From Diabrotica undecimpunctata (Eukaryota; Arthropoda; Insecta; Coleoptera; Chrysomelidae): a stretch of DNA of 64,000 nucleotides. The position numbers and the translations under genes were made by a program. Under the pieces are notes generated by a model. That model was not told where the DNA came from and did no database searches. It saw nothing but the letters and a program-made list of their open reading frames with translations. How positions within the stretch are numbered: the stretch's first letter is position 1; each line of letters starts with the position of its first letter. This document shows positions 10,983-23,040 of this stretch, piece by piece. The stretch is taken from contig NC_092805.1 of NCBI RefSeq assembly GCF_040954645.1, positions 73,269,186-73,333,185 on the forward strand, in the 5' to 3' direction.

Positions 10983-11890
10983 TTAGTCAATATAAGGCAA
11001 AGGGCATAGCTTAACCAAAGGTCGCCTAAGTTCACCTTTCGCGGTTTGTACGATAGCTACGCGAGCAATATCATCTTGACCGATAATTAAAGTTTTAATT
11101 CGACCCATTTGCCATTGTAAGGGAGGCTTGGTCTCATTACGTATTAATACGAGTGTACCTATATTAGGGTTACCCTCATTTTTATGCCACTTCGAGCGTT
11201 GATGAAGAGTATGTAAATATTCTCTGCTCCATCTTTGCCAAAAGTCTGCATGTAATCGTTGCAGCAATTGCCAACGACTTAGTCTATTTAAATGAACATC
11301 ACTGTAATCCCGATCGGGAATTATCTTTAAAGGCTCTAGTGTAAGAAAATGTGCAGGTGTTAACACTGAAAAATCATTTGGATCATTACTGACAGGACAT
11401 AAGGGATGACTATTTAAGACAGCCTCTATTTGTATGAGTAATGTATTGAATTCTTCATAGGTTAAAACCTGTTCGCCTATGACTCTAGACACATGTGTTT
11501 TTACGCTTTTTATACCCGCTTCAAACAATCCACTAAAATGGAAAGCTGCCGGAGGATTTAAATGCCATGTAATGACGTCGTTTTTATCAAAATGTGACTT
11601 AATGTCTTCTAAATAGGATTTTGCTCCTACAAAATTTGTTCCGCAATCAGAATAGACAACAGAGCAGCGTCCTCGACGTGCTATAAAACGTCTGAATGAG
11701 GCTAAAAATGCCTCGGTACTAAGTTCAGATACCAATTCTAAGTGCAAAGCCTTAGTGGCAAAGCATACAAATAGGCAAATATAGGCTTTCGTTCGTTTAG
11801 CATTTTTAAGCTTATTGGCTCGTATCAGAAAAGGACCGCCAAAGTCGACGCCAACGCAAGAAAATGGTTTGGCCTTGGATATCCCTAGGT
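10983..11890 (-). pseudogene. BEL/Pao integrase with C-terminal DUF5641 region
   Basis: Retroviral-type integrase core. LHLELVSELSTEAFL and VYSDCGTNFVGAKSYL (second catalytic Asp) are followed by HFSGLFEAGIKSVK (catalytic Glu; the usual form is FGG.WE). The C-terminal part has WQRWSREYLHTLHQR and GTLVLIRNE, as in the DUF5641 domain that ends BEL pol proteins, and finishes PLVKLCPLPYID. The frame joins the RT/RNase H frame through a single-base shift near 11885-11900; between them AKRTKAYICLFVC reads in the integrase frame. It would join cDNA to the chromosome in the nucleus. Inactive unless the shift is an error. Confidence 0.85.
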
Positions 11891-13950
11891 CGGGAAGACC
11901 CCATAGGTGGCTGATAATTTTGAGGTTTTAGTCTCCAACAGGAAAGACATTTTGAAAGAACACTACGAATAACACGTTTGGATGAAATTATCCAAAAGTT
12001 TTGTGACAAGGCGAAGTGCGTACCTTGAATGCCTGCGTGTAGATGTACAATATGAATTTCCGAAATAAGTAATTTAATAAAATTACCTTTGGAAGGTAAA
12101 AGAAGAGGAAAGCGCTTGTGATACGCTAATTCTGACTGGCTAAGTCTTCCGCCCACTCTTAGGAGATCATGTGAATCAATGAAGGGATTTAATTTTTTCA
12201 AATATTTGAATTTTATAGAATTACCCTTAACCTGTTCTATTTCCTCCCTCAAATATCTTTGTTGCACTAATTTAATTAGTTGATTAGTGGCGTTACTTTG
12301 CTCCTGAATAGAAAGCCTTCCAACTGTTCGTTGATTGACTGATTTTAGGTTACCAACAAATCTAAGAACATAGGAAAAGATACGTTTTAATTTTGAAAAG
12401 GAAGAAAATCGATTACAGAGATTATCGACAAATTCATCAGATGAAAAAGACAAAAGACAACTTTTCTGTTTCAATTCTAAGTTGTGCTCGATAGAATTGG
12501 TCAAGGAGAATGACCAGTTATCTTCAGTAGTGCGAAGAAATTCCGGACCCACCCACCAAGCAGGAGTATTTAAGAAATCCTCAGGGAAAAGTCCACGGGA
12601 TCCGTGATCCGCACTATTTAATGAAGAAGGAATATATCGCCAGTATTTTGAAGCAATCCTGTCTTGAATATAAGAAATTCTGTTACTGACGAAGGTTTTC
12701 CCTTTATATGGCTGTGAATTAATCCAATGAAGAACAACAGTCGAATCTGACCATGCGTAAATTCTACTAAACGTTATAGTGAGAGTCTGCAGTATATAAG
12801 ATAATAATTTACTAAGAATTACTGCTGCATTGAGCTCGAGACGAGGAATAGTTTGTACCCTGGTAGGAGATACCTTTGTTCGGGCTAAAAGAAAATAAGT
12901 TTTGATGACTCCTGTATCATAACACACACGAAGGTATGTAACAGCAGAAGATCCACGTAAAGAAGCGTCGCAAAAGCCATGAAGCTCACAGGAAATAATT
13001 GCATTTAAAGAAATATGACGAGGTATAGTAAACTTAGACAGTATAGGCAGTTCAATTTTAAATTGTTCCCACCTTGAAGTAATTTCCAAAGGTGGAGTTG
13101 CATCCCAATCTAAATCAAGTAGCCAAAGACGTTGAATAATAGTCTTTACTATCAAAGTGACAGGATTAAGAATACCGTAAGGATCGAATATGCGAGCTAT
13201 TTGGGATAAGAGATTTCGCTTTGTACAGGAAGCTTGAAGAGGTAAAATTTTGTGAAAGAAATCATCAGATGATGGATTCCATCCAAGTCCTAATACCTTC
13301 AACGAAAATTGATCTAAGTCAAATAAAAAAGACTGTTGCAGAATATGATCCAAAGGAATACTAGCGAGAGAGAATAACTGAGGGGCATTACTTGCCCATT
13401 TTCGTAACTCAAATCCACCACGTTTCAATAAAGATATTAATTCTTTTATAGCAAGAACACTATTTTCTAAAGAATCCTTTCCTGTCACCACATCATCTAC
13501 GTAAGTATCTTTTAGGAGTATAGACGAGGCTACAGGTAAGTCCGGTTCGTCGAGTGCTAGCTGCTGTAGAGTACGAATTGCAAGATATGGTGAGCTAGAC
13601 ACACCGAAAGTAACCCGAGTAAGTTCGTATTCAGCAATAGATTCCTGTTCCGAAAAACGCCAAAGTATTCTTTGAAATCTTTGTTGCTCAGGAGCGATAA
13701 GAATCTGAGTAAACATGGATTTAATATCTGCAGTAAAGACATATTTATGAAACCTGAATTTAAGCAATAAATTTACAAGATCATTTTGTAACTTTGGACC
13801 TGAATATAACGTATCGTTTAAAGACGGAAAGTTGGGGGCGTGTGCGGAAGCATCAAACACAACGCGCAATGGAGTAGTACTGGACTCCTTGTATATACAA
13901 TGGTGTGGTAGATAATAAGCATTATTTATTGCCGTACTTGGCTGAACAAG
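11812..13950 (-). pseudogene. BEL/Pao reverse transcriptase, RNase H and H2C2 region
   Basis: One long open frame (13869-11812, 685 codons). RT motifs: LRVVFDASA, FTADIKSMFTQILI (first Asp), RVTFGVSSSPYLAIRTL and KDTYVDDVVTG (YVDD). Then the A17-type/RNase H segment: LHGFCDASLRGSSAVTYLR, PRLELNAAVILSKL and YAWSDSTVVLHWI. Then a zinc-binding H2C2 stretch ends ...LSCWRLKPQNYQPPMG before the frame changes into integrase. The upstream YLPHH region (about 13920) lies in a different frame. This is the polymerase module of the element polyprotein and is one of the better preserved coding parts of the window. Confidence 0.92.
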
Positions 13951-13952
13951 AT

Positions 13953-16128
13953 TTAATGATTATCTATGAAACTTTTGATAAAGCTTGAATATTGAATCTT
14001 AAGTGATTCATTTTTGGCAAATCTGCGCTCTAAAGAACTAAATGTTTGTAAGGCTAAACGTTTCGTGTCGCCAAAAGAAGGTATTTCGTTTTTGAAAGGC
14101 AGCTTTACTACAATTCTGCCCTCGGAATTTCTATAAGTGGTATGAGTATACAGCTTCTCACAGAACGAGTCTTCCGGAGAATAAGATTTAACTTCTGGTA
14201 CTTCCTCAATGGCCCATAATTGTTTTAATGTCGCATCTAATTGCTCAGAATCATTAGCAGAAAATGACGTAAAAAAGGAATGAATATTTGTTATATTTGT
14301 AGATGGAATATTTCCCATCAAAACATAACCGAAACTGGTTTCAAGAGCTGAAGGCTGATCATTACGGGTTTTAATAATTCTTCCTGTTAAGATGTGAGGA
14401 AAAATATTTGCTCCTAATAGAACATCAACTTTACCTGGAATATTTGCCATTTTATCAGCCAACCTTAAATGTTGAGGCAAAATAAGGCAAGTTGTCTAAA
14501 GAAATTGGAACAGTTGGCATGTTTTGACAGATTTGAGGAAGAATTATTGCATCTATCTCGCAATGAAAGTTTATGTCATAAGACGAAGAAATGTTCAATT
14601 TTACGCCTGATTTGGCTGGGGTGCACATTCTATCAAGACCTTGTATCGATAAAGCCGCATTGAATTTAGGGAGACTTAATTTGTCTGCACATTCTTTACT
14701 AATGAAGTTAGCTTGAGACGCACTGTCTAATAAGGCTCTAACTTCAAAGGCTTTACCAAAACGATCGAGAACATGGATTGTAGCTGTAGGTAGCAAGACA
14801 TTATTTGTCAAAGTATTTGATAAGGCGGATACAGAAAGCATAGGATCGTTAGATAAACTAGCAACCTCGTTGTGAGAAGAAGAAGAAGAATCATTCGCAT
14901 TGAGATTATCAAAGTGAAGAGCAGTATGATGTTTTTTATTACAATGTGTACATCTTTTGGATGAAAGGCATTTGATCGTAACATGAGTTTTAGACAAGCA
15001 GTTTATACAACATTTATTCTGTTTAGCAAAGTCAAAACGTTTTTGAGGTGATTCAGCAAGAAATTGATTGCATTTAAATACAGCATGATCCGAACCACAA
15101 AATAAACACTTATTTTTGACAGAACTGGTCAAAAATGTAGAAGTTTGACGAGATGAATACCGTACGTTATTAGAAGTATCGGAATTAATAGATTTAACAT
15201 TTTTGTTGATTTGTCTTTTATATGACTCCATGAAGTGCAACGCTGCAATGCGAACTTATAAACTTCCTCATAGGAAGGTACATTTTTTGAAGCAAAGTGT
15301 AATTCGAAAGCTCTAACTGTTTCTACATCCAATTTGTCCATCAGTAAATTCATTAGAACGAAGTCCCATTGAGAGGGAGAAAAAAGTAATTTTTCTAGAG
15401 AAGCTAAGTTTTCATTGAAAATATCTAATAATTTTCTAAGTGATATAGGATCATAAGTTTTAACCACTCTGGCATTTTGAATATTTTTCCATAATGCTCT
15501 AGATAAGTCTCGTTTACCCTCATAGCGATCAATTAAGGTGTTGTAAGCAATTATATAATTAGAATCTTGAAGCTTAATGCTTTCAAACTAAATTGTAAGG
15601 TACTCCCTTAAGTGATTGCAGCAGATAACTTAACTTTTCTATATTAGAAAGATCAGAATTATTATGTACAAGAGCATTATACAAATCTATAAATGTGGGA
15701 AAATCGGTAATCTCGCCCGCAAATATACTTAAATTTAGTTTCGGAAGATTTACATTAGTTTTTGATCTAATATGTGGATCAGCGGACACATTTTGAGTTC
15801 CACTAGTAGTATTGTTTAATAAAGAATTATGTTTAAAATAAAGAGAAGCTCTTTTATTAATACTATTAGCAAATTCAAATCTAATTATTTCCTCCGTATC
15901 CAAATTTGCGTCTTCCTCGACAGCAATTAAATTAATTAATTCAGTATGTTGATCATTAAAACTAGTATTGATAGCTTCGTAATCTTTTGCAGCAAAGAGA
16001 AACCCTGGAATTAATGAAGCATCAACCAACACTTCATCTGCCAGCTTTTCCATTTGTTTAATCTTACAAATGTCAACGTTTCTCAATGCACGCAAACGAA
16101 CAATTTTATTTGAATTTCTGGAAGACAT
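13953..16128 (-). pseudogene. BEL/Pao gag (DUF1759) and aspartic protease (DUF1758)
   Basis: Starts at an ATG at 16128 (MSSRNSNKIVRLRALRN). Gag-like DUF1759 sequence LPKLNLSIFAGEITDFPTF is followed by IEKLSYLLQSLKG. A frame change near 15583 leads to DRYEGKRDLSRALWKNI, and another near 15240 leads to zinc knuckles CLFCGSDHAVFKC and CCINCLSKTHVTIKC. The protease follows with ALLDSASQANFIS (about 14730; the active-site Asp is present). A further change near 14480 gives DVLLGANIFPHIL and the linker into RT, ending FIKSFIDNH at 13953. At least three frame breaks mean it cannot be translated as one protein as assembled. Confidence 0.85.
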
Positions 16129-16730
16129 TATTATTTATAGAAAGAGAAATTTATGTAACACAAAGAACCTTTAAAGAATGATCTCAATAAATTCAGTGTG
16201 TACTCGTATATGTAATATATGTAATACTTTTAAAGTTATGAAATTCAATAAGTATCAGTAAGAATAAATATTTATTATATGTGAGTATGTATAATCGAGC
16301 AAACAAAAATACTCCAAGTATTATTTAAACAAAATCCAAAATATATTTATTTAATTGTAACTAGAAATATACATAAAATATTTTTAAAATTAGTGTTCAA
16401 TAAATATTGCGTTTTTAAAATTTCCTAATTTATTTAAAATAAAATATATAATCATATAAACCCCTTGTATTTAAAGAATTCTAAATTGTAGTACCTAGTC
16501 ACAGAAATTGTACGTGTTTTTGGAAACTTTCAACGGCTGTACTTAGATCCAACAATAGGTCAGGTAGAGACCTTGTTTGGGATTAACGGAGCTGATACCA
16601 GATGTGTATCGCTTGTGGAATTTTCTCAATGATTTTAAACGAACTTTGAGAAGCTATGCACTAGTATTTAAAAATTTATATAATTTGATCACGTTTTTAA
16701 TTGAATAAATTACTTTAAACTAATTTTAAT
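16129..16730 (-). other. BEL/Pao untranslated leader
   Basis: AT-rich stretch between the primer-binding site and gag start. No coding content seen. Confidence 0.6.
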
Positions 16731-16747
16731 GTGGATCTGAAGGACCA
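16731..16747 (-). promoter_or_regulatory. BEL/Pao primer-binding site candidate
   Basis: On the minus strand TGGTCCTTCAGATCCAC begins one base after the 5' LTR. A TGG start is the complement of a tRNA CCA end. The tRNA identity was not determined. Confidence 0.65.
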
Positions 16748-16748
16748 A

Positions 16749-17221
16749 TGAATGAGCTTTAAATTCTGTAAGAGAAACACTCACTCATAATTGTTTATTT
16801 AGGTGCTGGTATAATTTTAATATGAAAATAAGTTATATGTAAATTTATCAATTAATATAAATACTGTGTGTGTATGCAATCAAATTACGGTACCTGTGAT
16901 GTTGATGTAACAATTCTTCTTCCGCAGTGCACTGGGTTGACTCGGGAACAGAATCTTCTCAAAAGGGTCGCGTGGTCAGGTTACACAAAAATACTGAAGT
17001 GTTTAGCGCGCTGATTTATACAAGACTGTAACTAAGATTGAAGTGCGTGTCGTCCCGTAGCTTTGCTCCCTTAAGACTTTTAGGGGGGGCGGACTGTACA
17101 GGTCCGTATTAATTCACGATTGACAAGACATACACACACGTTACTTAAAGAATTAAATATAAAAATAAAATAATAAAAATTATTAATAAAAAACTAAGAA
17201 TATATGTGGAGGGACGTAACA
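16749..17221 (-). repeat. BEL/Pao 5' LTR
   Basis: Partner of 10478-10951. It starts TGAATGAGC on the plus strand and ends CGTAACA, followed by the GTTAT duplication. Confidence 0.93.
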
Positions 17222-17226
17222 GTTAT

Positions 17227-17590
17227 TGACAATATAAAAATAGTAACAAAGAACATCAAAACTATTTCATCTTTATATTCCAAAACTAAATATCCTATAG
17301 AAAAATTTAAAAACACGAATGTAGTATACAGCATTAGTTGTACTCAGTGTGAAGCTGACTATGTTGGTGAGACCGGAAGAAATCTTTCAAATCGCATTAT
17401 TTCTCACAAAAGTGATTGCAGAATTAAAAAACCATCTTGTGCTTTGGCAGAGCATGTAATCGATAAAGACCATATTATGGATTTTGATAACATTAAAATT
17501 TTATGTAGTGAAAGTAATAAATTCAAAAGGACTTTTTTGGAAATGGTTTGTATTAGCAAAAGTGATAATAATTTAAACAAAAGATCAGAA
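17227..17590 (+). pseudogene. Penelope-like GIY-YIG endonuclease domain, main copy
   Basis: Continues the RT at 9721-10472 across the BEL insertion. Linker DNIKIVTKNIKTIS, then VVYSISCTQCEADYVGETGR, RIISHK, CALAEHVIDKDH and FKRTFLEMVCISK with the conserved Glu. The last codons (RSEIQNLSKIYNYIISL in the left copy) are split by a 324-bp insertion after KRSE and resume at 17927. It would nick the target DNA for target-primed reverse transcription. Confidence 0.87.
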
Positions 17591-17914
17591 TGAAAAAGAC
17601 AGTTAAGATTTGATTTCACGTACAAAGCGTCTATGTATCTGTTTATACGTATTTCGCCTTAATAAGGCTCATCAGAACAGATATTCATAGGCGTTTTCAA
17701 CGTGAAAGATAAATCTTTCCTGTCTTTAAGAAGCAACACTAAAATGGCTTCGAAACGGACGCAATAGCGACATCTGATAATGAATCCGTAAAATAGTTCC
17801 GAAACACAATTCAGATTTCTGCCTTAATCTGAGCCTTCTAAAAATTGCAAGGCAAAGCAGACGTTGATAAAGATGTTAATAGAGACATGGGGAATCTAAA
17901 ATTTGCATTTGCAT
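17591..17914 (-). mobile_element. 324-bp SINE/retrozyme-like insert with 12-bp duplication
   Basis: Interrupts the Penelope endonuclease. The identical 12-mer AAAAGATCAGAA occurs directly before (17579-17590) and after (17915-17926), and removing the insert plus one 12-mer restores the frame seen in the left arm. It has no ORF and no obvious A/B-box pair. The minus strand carries a hammerhead ribozyme at 17690-17631. The long duplication suggests target-primed retrotransposition by a helper element. No long poly(A) tail is seen. The element strand is set by the ribozyme. Confidence 0.8.
17631..17690 (-). ncRNA. Hammerhead ribozyme (type I arrangement)
   Basis: On the minus strand: stem I strand CTATG..TATCTGTT (17690-17676), catalytic core CTGATGA (17675-17669), stem II GCCTT-ATT-AAGGC (17668-17656, 5 bp), GAAA (17655-17652), a short palindromic stem III ATACGTAT (17652-17645), then A at 17644 as the cleavage base (motif AUA, an NUH). 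Stem I closes with AACAGATA (17643-17636, 8 perfect pairs) and CATAG (17635-17631, 5 more after an AA bulge). All invariant core bases are present. Hammerheads with very short or palindromic stem III are known in Penelope-like elements and retrozymes, where they act best as dimers. Confidence 0.88.
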
Positions 17915-17926
17915 AAAAGATCAGAA

Positions 17927-18515
17927 ATTCAAAATCTAAGCAAAATTTATAATTATATTATTTCTTTATAATTTATATATGAAACTTGAAAAAGATCACA
18001 TTTTTATTTAATTTTCCATATATCTGTAACATTTTTTCAGACATCTATCAATAGTGAATAAATCTTCTTTTTTGTTACTAAACAAAAAAGAATTTTTAAA
18101 CAACATTTTATTTTTGACAATATAATTGTCAAAAGTAAAAATTTTAAGTTGGCATTTATGACATTGAGGCTTATTTGTAATTGGTTGCTACTTTAAACTA
18201 TTTATAAATTCAATTATTTTTGTTAAGAAAATGTTTTCAAAATTATGAAAATTTCATGGAAGAATTTATTAGATAAGGGCATTTTAGTATTAATTCTTTT
18301 TGAAATGTATTTGCAGCAATTTTATTAACCAAACTAATTTTATTTGGTGAGTTAACAAAAAATTTTTTTCTTTCTAGTTCAACTTTGTAAGATATTTTGT
18401 CTTTTTTAGCAGCTCTTGATAAGAATTGTAAACACAATTGAAAGCTCGAGATATTAAATAGTTAACCAATAGCCCCTTTTATTGACTCCAACCCATCCAA
18501 AACATTTATATATTT
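17927..18515 (-). repeat. Right outer arm of the Penelope-like element
   Basis: Starts with the last endonuclease codons (plus strand), then a 3' untranslated stretch, then the inverted copy of the 63-codon frame (18437-18243, minus; MCLQFLSRAAKK...). Matches the reverse complement of 8872-9370 with indels. One inserted block near 18140-18180 (AAGTTGGCATTTATGACATT) is absent from the left arm. Confidence 0.8.
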
Positions 18516-18588
18516 TTTCCAAACGAGTCACAAGTACTTCTTTTTTTTTCAAGCTTTCAAGCCATGGGCATCTAAGGCCTTTAGTGCT

Positions 18589-18592
<4 letters not shown>

Positions 18593-18671
<79 letters not shown>
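18593..18671. repeat. (TA)n microsatellite right of the Penelope-like element
   Basis: About 39 TA units. The tract lies 80 bp beyond the end of arm homology. Confidence 0.9.
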
Positions 18672-18675
<4 letters not shown>

Positions 18676-18889
18676 GATATTACAAACACTATGTTCCAAA
18701 CACTTAAAATACTTTTTAAGACACTAGAGCACAATAAAGTTTTAATTACATAATAACGATAATAGTCTAAAATGTGACACAATTGTTAAAAAACTTCAAT
18801 ATAAATAAAATTTCATGTGACAGTTGGAACAAACAATAACATAACCCAACTAAATTTGATTTCTTAAACAAGAAAAGAGACTCATCATC

Positions 18890-19176
18890 ATACAATGTTC
18901 ATTTTGCCGGATAGAGTAAGGATTTCTTTATTTTGAAAGGACTGAACATATTTGTACCCATTTAGGATCGCTCGATCTTCTTCAGGCTTGAGTTTGAATG
19001 TATTGAGAATAGCAGAACAAAAGCAAACAGTCCTAGAAACCACTGGGGCATTAGCGCTCGTCTTCTGGTGGAGCATCTTATAGACTGTCAAGATGGAGTC
19101 ACTATTCACATCAGAGGTGAAAGGCTTGCCTGGATTATGATGTTCTTTCCAGAGTGAATGTGTGTGTTCTTTGAAC
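18890..19176 (-). CDS. Possible terminal exon, protein not recognised
   Basis: The minus strand is open from an acceptor-like CACCTAG (19177) to a TGA near 18888. It encodes about 95 residues: FKEHTHSLWKEHHNPGKPF, then SDSILTVYKMLHQKTSANAP, SRTVCFCSAILNTFKLKPEE, and it ends LTLSGKMNIV. Composition is protein-like and unlike the AT-rich flanks. An ATTAAA signal lies downstream (about 18745). I recognise no domain. The upstream end overlaps a repeated flank of the GT microsatellite, so the exon boundary is uncertain. It could be a host gene end or an element protein. Confidence 0.35.
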
Positions 19177-19300
19177 TAGGTGCGACAGAGTCGGGTCTCT
19201 AGTGACTATTGTTCCTGTGTCATTTTCGAGCTTGTACTCGACCCCAAAACCAGTGTATTGCACTGTAATTTTGTGGTCGAGCGTGCTAGAAAATGGAGGC
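19157..19300 (+). repeat. Left copy of a diverged direct repeat flanking the GT tract
   Basis: Shares GTGAATGTGT, GTCTCTAGTGACTATTGTTCC and CCAGTGTATTGCACTGTAATT with the right flank (20819-20995: TTCTCTAGTAACCATTGTTCC, CTAGTGTATTGCACTATAATT). The two look like diverged copies of one repeat. Confidence 0.6.
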
Positions 19301-19335
19301 ACTCAGCTTTCGAGAGTCAACTTATCGCATTTTGC

Positions 19336-20648
<1,313 letters not shown>

Positions 20649-20818
20649 AACCCAACAGTGACGGACGCTACCATTTCGATGTTACTTGGCTCCGTCGAAT
20701 CACCTAGATTTTCCCCGTGTTAAGTAACGGAAGCTGCAGTCGGCCGGAGGTCCCGGTGATGAGGATGCTTCGGTAGTATAAAGAGGGCCCCTTTCACTGT
20801 TGGATTAGTGAGAGTGTG

Positions 20819-20995
20819 ATTTGTGTGAATGTGTTATTAGTGTTGAATGTGTGCGAATCCGAGCCGGCAGGGGTTAAGACCGGGTTCTCTAGTAACCATT
20901 GTTCCTACAAGCCGTGTTTGCGATTGCGATCAACTTCAGAACTAGTGTATTGCACTATAATTCTGTTGATCGCTTTCGCTAACGGCCAGGCCTCG
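20819..20995 (+). repeat. Right copy of the direct repeat flanking the GT tract
   Basis: See the left copy at 19157-19300. A TATAAAG box (about 20777) with a GATTAGTGAG initiator-like site lies just upstream. This part may be the promoter of an element whose body I cannot identify. Confidence 0.55.
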
Positions 20996-21499
20996 TCGGA
21001 GTTCGATAGACGGTTCCAGCAACTGCCGGCTCAGGTGAGAAAATAGTTGCGGCTATTTTCTCAGGGACGGACAGGTATCGTTGAGTAGTGAGATTGGGAA
21101 ACCGCAAAAAACCAATCCCCCTCTCTCCGGGGTAAGGAAGAGGAATTGGAGATTAGAGGTGGGTTCTATAAGCTAGTGAAATAGCTTCGAGGATGTCGGC
21201 GTATTCTCCAGGAAGTTCGTCAATGCATACCTGCATTAGGATGGACGGGATGTGAAGTTTTTGTTTTTGACAGGGGATTTACGTGACCGCGGAAAGAGCA
21301 GGAGCTTTTTAGGGTGTCTTTGGTGTTGGAAGGGAGGCCGTTGATAGTGTTTGAGTATAAAATTTCTGTTGAGAGATTTTATTCTCTCGATAATTGGAGT
21401 GACATTGGCTGTTTGATGGATTTCACGGGATGGGAAATACCAACGTTTTCTGCAGGCGCTACTTCTGCGTATATAGGATCCTGCGATAGGATCCTAGGA
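20996..21499 (-). other. Probable 3' portion of the LINE at 21500-23616
   Basis: No clear domain. On the minus strand it follows the RT C-terminus directly, with fragments of protein-like sequence to about 21330, so it is likely the decayed end and 3' UTR of that LINE. The CCCCCTCTCTCCGGGG block is GC-rich. Confidence 0.4.
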
Positions 21500-23040
21500 T
21501 ATCTGCGATACCCGTAGAATTGCGCGCTCCGTAGCGACTAGCTTTTTCTTTTGATAATCTTTAAGAAGGCAATATAAGTTAGACTTATACTCTATAACGG
21601 GTCGAACGAATGTTTTATAAGTGTGGATGAGAGTTTTTGTGTGTTCCGAATGTCCCTGTAAGTGGTACTAGAAGTCGGGCTCGATTTCTAACCCTATCTA
21701 AAGTTGCCTTTATATCAGGTTTCCAGTTGAGCATCCTATTGAATAGGACACCCAAATAGAAAGGTGTTAGGCTGGTAGCGAGCCTTTCTCCTATCAGATA
21801 CAGGGGGAATTGATCATCGCTGCGGCGAATGACTCTAAACGATGTTTTTGGACTGCGGAACACAATTGTTTGTGTTTTTGTAGCGTTTAGAGTAACTCTC
21901 CACTTATTGCACCATTCTTCGATACCGTTTTAAAGAGTTTGTGCTCTTCTAAAGGTTCTCTCGGGAAAATAACCGTTCGCTGTAGTAAGGAGGGCAGTGT
22001 CATCTGCCTAGAGGTATAGTTGGGTTTTTGGTATGTTTAGGTTTGAAATGTTGCTGTTGTATGTGATATACAACAAGGGTGCTAGCACTGAACCTTAGGG
22101 GACTCCAGCACGTGGAGTGAACGGGGTTGATATTTGATCGCTTATTCTCACTCTGACAGTTCGATTCATAAGGTAAGAATGTATGATTTTTATGAATTGT
22201 AGGGGTAGCCTGATGTCAATTAGTCTCCGAACTAGTCCGTCATGCCAGACTGATCGAAGGCCTTTTGCACATCCAAAAACGTGGCGATGGCGATGGAATT
22301 GTCGTTTAGAGATTGTGTAAGTTTTGATGTGAAATCTATTACTGCATTTTGTGTTGATTTGTTTGCTTAGAATCCATACTAAAATTTGAGGATTATATTA
22401 TGTGTTTCGAGAAAGTCGCTGAGCCTCTCTTTTAGGATAAGCTCGAGGACTTTCCCTAGAGTATTAATTAAGATTATTGGTCTGTATGATTCCACATTTG
22501 TACGAGGTTTACCCGGTTTGGGTATCATGATAGTGTTAGCTACTTTCCACGGAGTAGGAAAGTAGCTGTTTTTGAGGCATGCATTAATAGTTTTTGTGAG
22601 AAGCGAGGTGATACTCTCTGGAAGTTGTTTTAGGCACCTTCTACTGATACGTCAGGTTCGGGGGAGTTATTTTTGCCGATTCGGCAATAACTCTCCGTTT
22701 CTCTGTCAGTAATAGGTTCCATGATTGGATCATGTTCTGGAATTTGGTACATGAGAGTATTTCTTACAATGAAGAGAAGTTGAGAAGATTTTTGTTTTAT
22801 TAGGACTTTGAGTTTGTTCCAGAATTTAGTCCCATCTCTGTAATCTAGTTTCGAGGTAGTATCTTCCCACTGGCGAGTCTGTAGGGTAGATATTTCCCTG
22901 TTAATTCTAGCAGAGATGCGATTATATTCTGTTTTGATAAGGGGGTCTCTATTAATCTTGTATTGACGTAAGAGCCGTCTTTTTTGTGATGTATGATTTG
23001 AAGAGTGGCCAGTTTGCTCTACGATAATCTCTTATTTGTC
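21500..23040 (-). pseudogene. Jockey/R1-like LINE reverse transcriptase, heavily decayed
   Basis: The minus strand reads through many stops and shifts as an RT. From 23040 there is a basic linker (TSQKRRLLRQYKIN, TKFWNKLKVLI). The palm includes FGCAKGLRSVWHDGLV (about 22250; F.D...AFD.VWH in relatives), FIKIIHSYLMNRTV, GVP-stop-GSVLAPLLYI (about 22090) and the catalytic box ADDTAL (about 22010). The thumb has WCNKWRVTLNATKTQTIVF, then LGVLFNRMLNWKPDIKATL (21715) and RPVIEYKSN-type sequence (about 21580). The frame breaks many times, so it is long dead. Confidence 0.85.

Larger units (their letters stand above)
10478..17221 (-). mobile_element. BEL/Pao LTR retrotransposon with 5-bp target duplication
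   Basis: Two near-identical LTRs (474 and 473 bp) enclose gag-protease-RT-RNase H-integrase on the minus strand, in BEL/Pao order. Direct repeats GTTAT flank the element (10473-10477 and 17222-17226), the 5-bp length expected for this superfamily. The LTRs begin TGAATGAGC (TAAATGAGC in the left copy, one change) and end CGTAACA on the plus strand. LTR divergence by eye is low (a few substitutions), so the insertion is fairly recent, yet the internal region has several frame changes. It interrupts the Penelope-like element. Confidence 0.93.
8872..18515 (+). mobile_element. Penelope-like element with inverted arms, interrupted by BEL/Pao
   Basis: The outer arms are inverted copies of each other: 8872-9716 corresponds to the reverse complement of about 17290-18515. 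Shared landmarks are the TTGGATGGGTTGGAGTC block, a 60-codon frame starting near CLQFLSRAAKKDKISY, and a GIY-YIG endonuclease. Only one copy of the reverse transcriptase exists (9721-10472, plus strand). Its reading continues across a BEL/Pao insertion (10478-17221) into the plus-strand endonuclease (17227 onward). Order along the plus strand: 5' frame, endonuclease reversed, RT, [BEL], endonuclease, 5' frame reversed. Penelope-like elements are known for complex, partly inverted copies. The right arm also carries a 324-bp insertion. Confidence 0.75.
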
